From assembly GCA_003649715.1 (NCBI GenBank), contig QMSS01000067.1, forward strand, positions 1-7,681: a DNA stretch of 7,681 bases. Reading direction: 5' to 3'. The notes under the pieces are model-generated. The model was not told the origin of the DNA, made no database searches, and saw nothing but the letters and a program-made list of their open reading frames with translations. Shown piece after piece: positions 5,752-7,681 of this stretch; positions within the stretch are counted from its first letter, which is position 1, and each line of letters opens with the position of its first letter. The translations under genes and the position numbers were made by a program. The stretch comes from Thermoplasmata archaeon (lineage in GTDB: Archaea; Thermoplasmatota; E2; DHVEG-1).

Positions 5752-7681
5752 ATGGGATGCAGAAAAAAAGTTTTGATAGAGAAGAGTATAGAGAAGAAGC
5801 TTTTGAGTACATTGATTATAACCGGTATGCTTTTAGCATCTTTCACTGGCATCATACATTTTATGGATGTAGCCCAGGCACAGCAACCTCCAATTACATC
5901 CTATGTTAAGGGATTTGTAACAGATCCACAGGGACTATCCTTGCAGGAAGTAAACATAACATTTTTCAACGAAAGCGAAAGCTGGATGAACTCAACCTTT
6001 ACAGATGAATATGGATACTATGAGATAGGAGTATTTGGTGGTTATTTCAATTTCTCTGCCGAGAAACAAGGATATAATACAATTAACTATACTAATGTCA
6101 AGATAAATACTAGTGAAATCATATGGGCTAATCTTACTCTAACTCATACAGGCCCACCTGGTCCTGGTAATGGTACGGTTTGTGGATATGTCAGAAGTAA
6201 TATTACTGGTGAGGGGATTGTAAATGCTACAGTCTGCGTTAATAGAACAGAGGGAGAAGTATTTTTTTCATGTGTGACTACAAATGAAACAGGTTTTTAC
6301 ATATTTGACAATAATATCTCATCTGGAAACTATAGTGTATCAGTATTTAAAGAAAACATTTTCTATGTGGAGGCAAACTACACATTCTATCCAGAAATTA
6401 ATTGGCTTCATATACTACCAGATATTAATATTTCCTCTGGAGATGAAAATTGTAGTGTTTATGGTTTCGTTAATTATACCAATGGTAGCATGGCTGTTGG
6501 TGCAATAGTATGGCTAAATCAGACTGATGGACCTTTTAATGGTAGTGATATAACAAATTCCTCTGGCGGTTATTGTTTTGAGAATATTCCACCTGGAAAT
6601 TATACACTTGAAGCGTCTCTAGATAATTTCCATTCACAGTTTAAAAATATTTCAATTCTTCCTGGAGATCATAGAATAGAAAATCTAACATTATTTGAAG
6701 GCGGCGGTCCACCTGGTCCTGGTAATGGTACGGTTTGTGGTTATGTGAGATTGGAGGTTAATGGTAGTTATCAGCCTGTACCGGGTGCAACTGTTTGTGT
6801 TAATAGGACTGTTGGTGAGCCATTTTTTGCTTGTGTTTTGACCAATGATTCTGGTTTCTATGTTTTTGATGGTAATGTTTCAGCAGGCATCTATGATGTA
6901 ACTGCATTCAAGGATGGTGTTTTTTCACCTTGGACGTTCAATAATATTAGTGTTGGTGTTAATGAGACTGTTTGGTTGGATTTCAATGTAAGCAGTGGTG
7001 GTGGTCCTGGTAATGAGAGTGGCAATGGTACGGTTTGTGGTTATGTGAAGGTTAGTGGTACGGGTGAACCGATTCCAGGTGCAACTGTTTGTGTTAATAG
7101 GACTGTTGGTGAACCATTCTTCGCTTCTGTTTTGACTGATGAGAGTGGTTTCTACATTTTTGATAATAATGTTTCAACAGGTATTTACGATGTTTTTGCT
7201 TATAAGGAGGGTGAGAATGGTTTTCCACCTTGGACTGTTAATGGTGTAGAGGTTGTTGCGAATGAGACAAACTGGGTGAACTTCTCAATAGATATGGGGG
7301 GTCCACCCGGTGGTAACATCTCAAATGTGACAGTACGTGGTGTTGTAAAGGATCATGTCACCAGAAACCCTCTGTCAAATGTCACCATCCTCCTCGTCGA
7401 AGGAGGTGACCTCTTTGGTGGAGACATCGGTGGACCAGACTCTTTCGCCATTGAAAACACTACAAACTCTGCTGGGGAGTATATACTCAGCTTAGTCGAT
7501 GCCCCCTACGGCTTCTACACGATCCTGGCGTCTCTCGATGGATATGTTACATACATGAACTGGAGTCTGACTATCGATAATCCTGGTGTATACTGGGTAA
7601 ACATCACGTTAACACCGTTTTTCACCCAACCAACATATATTGTTGGTGTGGTAACGGATAATGAAACCGGTGAAACAATTA
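5752..7681 (+). CDS. Large secreted protein of carboxypeptidase-regulatory-like repeats (partial)
   Basis: The frame is open from ATG 5752 to the window end (643 residues) and continues beyond. A Lys-rich start, a hydrophobic segment (about 17-37) and AQA before residue 44 suggest a signal peptide cut after Ala43. At least six beta-sandwich repeats of the CarboxypepD_reg type follow, starting near residues 51, 142, 234, 327, 427 and 526; a seventh begins near 629. Typical cues are V-x-G-x-V at the start, then D/N-x-x-G-x-Y and a G-x-Y-x-V strand. Repeats 2, 4 and 5 share TVCGYV and TVCVNRT; the third Cys of repeats 2 and 4 (FFSCV, FFACV) is Ser in repeat 5. Pro/Gly linkers such as GPPGPGNG separate several repeats. 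I count 44 N-x-S/T sequons, so heavy N-glycosylation is likely. No enzyme domain is visible yet. The only in-frame ATG before the signal segment is 5752; its SD (GGAG) abuts it with no spacing. Confidence 0.85.
   Translation, partial: MGCRKKVLIEKSIEKKLLSTLIITGMLLASFTGIIHFMDVAQAQQPPITSYVKGFVTDPQGLSLQEVNITFFNESESWMNSTFTDEYGYYEIGVFGGYFNFSAEKQGYNTINYTNVKINTSEIIWANLTLTHTGPPGPGNGTVCGYVRSNITGEGIVNATVCVNRTEGEVFFSCVTTNETGFYIFDNNISSGNYSVSVFKENIFYVEANYTFYPEINWLHILPDINISSGDENCSVYGFVNYTNGSMAVGAIVWLNQTDGPFNGSDITNSSGGYCFENIPPGNYTLEASLDNFHSQFKNISILPGDHRIENLTLFEGGGPPGPGNGTVCGYVRLEVNGSYQPVPGATVCVNRTVGEPFFACVLTNDSGFYVFDGNVSAGIYDVTAFKDGVFSPWTFNNISVGVNETVWLDFNVSSGGGPGNESGNGTVCGYVKVSGTGEPIPGATVCVNRTVGEPFFASVLTDESGFYIFDNNVSTGIYDVFAYKEGENGFPPWTVNGVEVVANETNWVNFSIDMGGPPGGNISNVTVRGVVKDHVTRNPLSNVTILLVEGGDLFGGDIGGPDSFAIENTTNSAGEYILSLVDAPYGFYTILASLDGYVTYMNWSLTIDNPGVYWVNITLTPFFTQPTYIVGVVTDNETGETI
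6154..7112 (+). repeat. DNA-level repeats within the carboxypeptidase-regulatory-like gene
   Basis: A 32-base string is identical at 6154-6185 and 6709-6740; it encodes the PPGPGNGTVCG linker and the start of repeats 2 and 4. A 35-base string is identical at 6784-6818 and 7078-7112 (GATVCVNRTVGE of repeats 4 and 5). The AATGGTACGGTTTGTGG core recurs at 6169, 6724 and 7024; the last two are exactly 300 bases (100 codons) apart. Repeats 4 and 5 look like the most recent duplication. Confidence 0.85.

Noticed and set aside
6284..6508. 74-codon plus-strand open frame inside the repeat-protein gene
   Set aside because: It overlaps the long continuous frame 5752-7681 in another frame and shows no family motif.

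Overview
The window looks like a stretch of an AT-rich archaeal chromosome. The strongest evidence is the ribosomal gene cluster rpl7ae-rps28e-rpl24e, which has archaeal/eukaryotic-type proteins. It is preceded by an archaeal BRE/TATA promoter and a strong Shine-Dalgarno site. A euryarchaeal lineage, possibly Thermoplasmata-like, is my guess from the overall style (NosD-like and carboxypeptidase-regulatory surface proteins, LarA homologue, IS91- and IS200-type insertion sequences). The sequence does not prove a lineage.

Layout. (1) Bases 1-1834 are a transposon graveyard. It holds a possible C-terminal tail of a gene entering from the left, a hairpin/T-run, and a cluster of overlapping inverted repeats. 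Next is a multiply frameshifted IS91-type transposase (zinc-binding region, HUH motif and YxxxY tyrosine pair all still readable in different frames), then a hairpin with T-run and a frameshifted, C-terminally truncated IS200/IS605-type TnpA. (2) Bases 1914-2880 are a compact, intact ribosomal operon: promoter, L7Ae, S28e, L24e and a palindrome/poly-T terminator that begins on the last stop codon. (3) Bases 2893-4158 encode an intact LarA-family (DUF2088) nickel-pincer enzyme with all the key catalytic positions I could align from memory. (4) Bases 4159-4517 are non-coding, with a TATA box and a leader hairpin at the end. (5) Bases 4518-5594 encode a secreted right-handed beta-helix (NosD/pectate-lyase-like) protein that is extremely A/C-biased on the coding strand. 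(6) From 5752 to the window end runs the first 643 residues of a large secreted, sequon-rich protein built from at least six carboxypeptidase-regulatory-like beta-sandwich repeats separated by Pro/Gly linkers. It continues beyond the window.

How it fits together. The ribosomal operon is housekeeping. LarA follows it closely, but a terminator-like palindrome lies between them, so co-transcription is uncertain. The two exported proteins are a plausible cell-surface pair, but their base composition is nearly opposite and each seems to have its own transcription signals. I see no defence system, CRISPR array, tRNA or rRNA. The most interesting points are the two relics of different HUH transposases side by side, the mutually exclusive hairpins at 145-209, the leader hairpin that overlaps the ribosome-binding site at 4487-4510, and DNA-level repeat amplification in both surface-protein genes.
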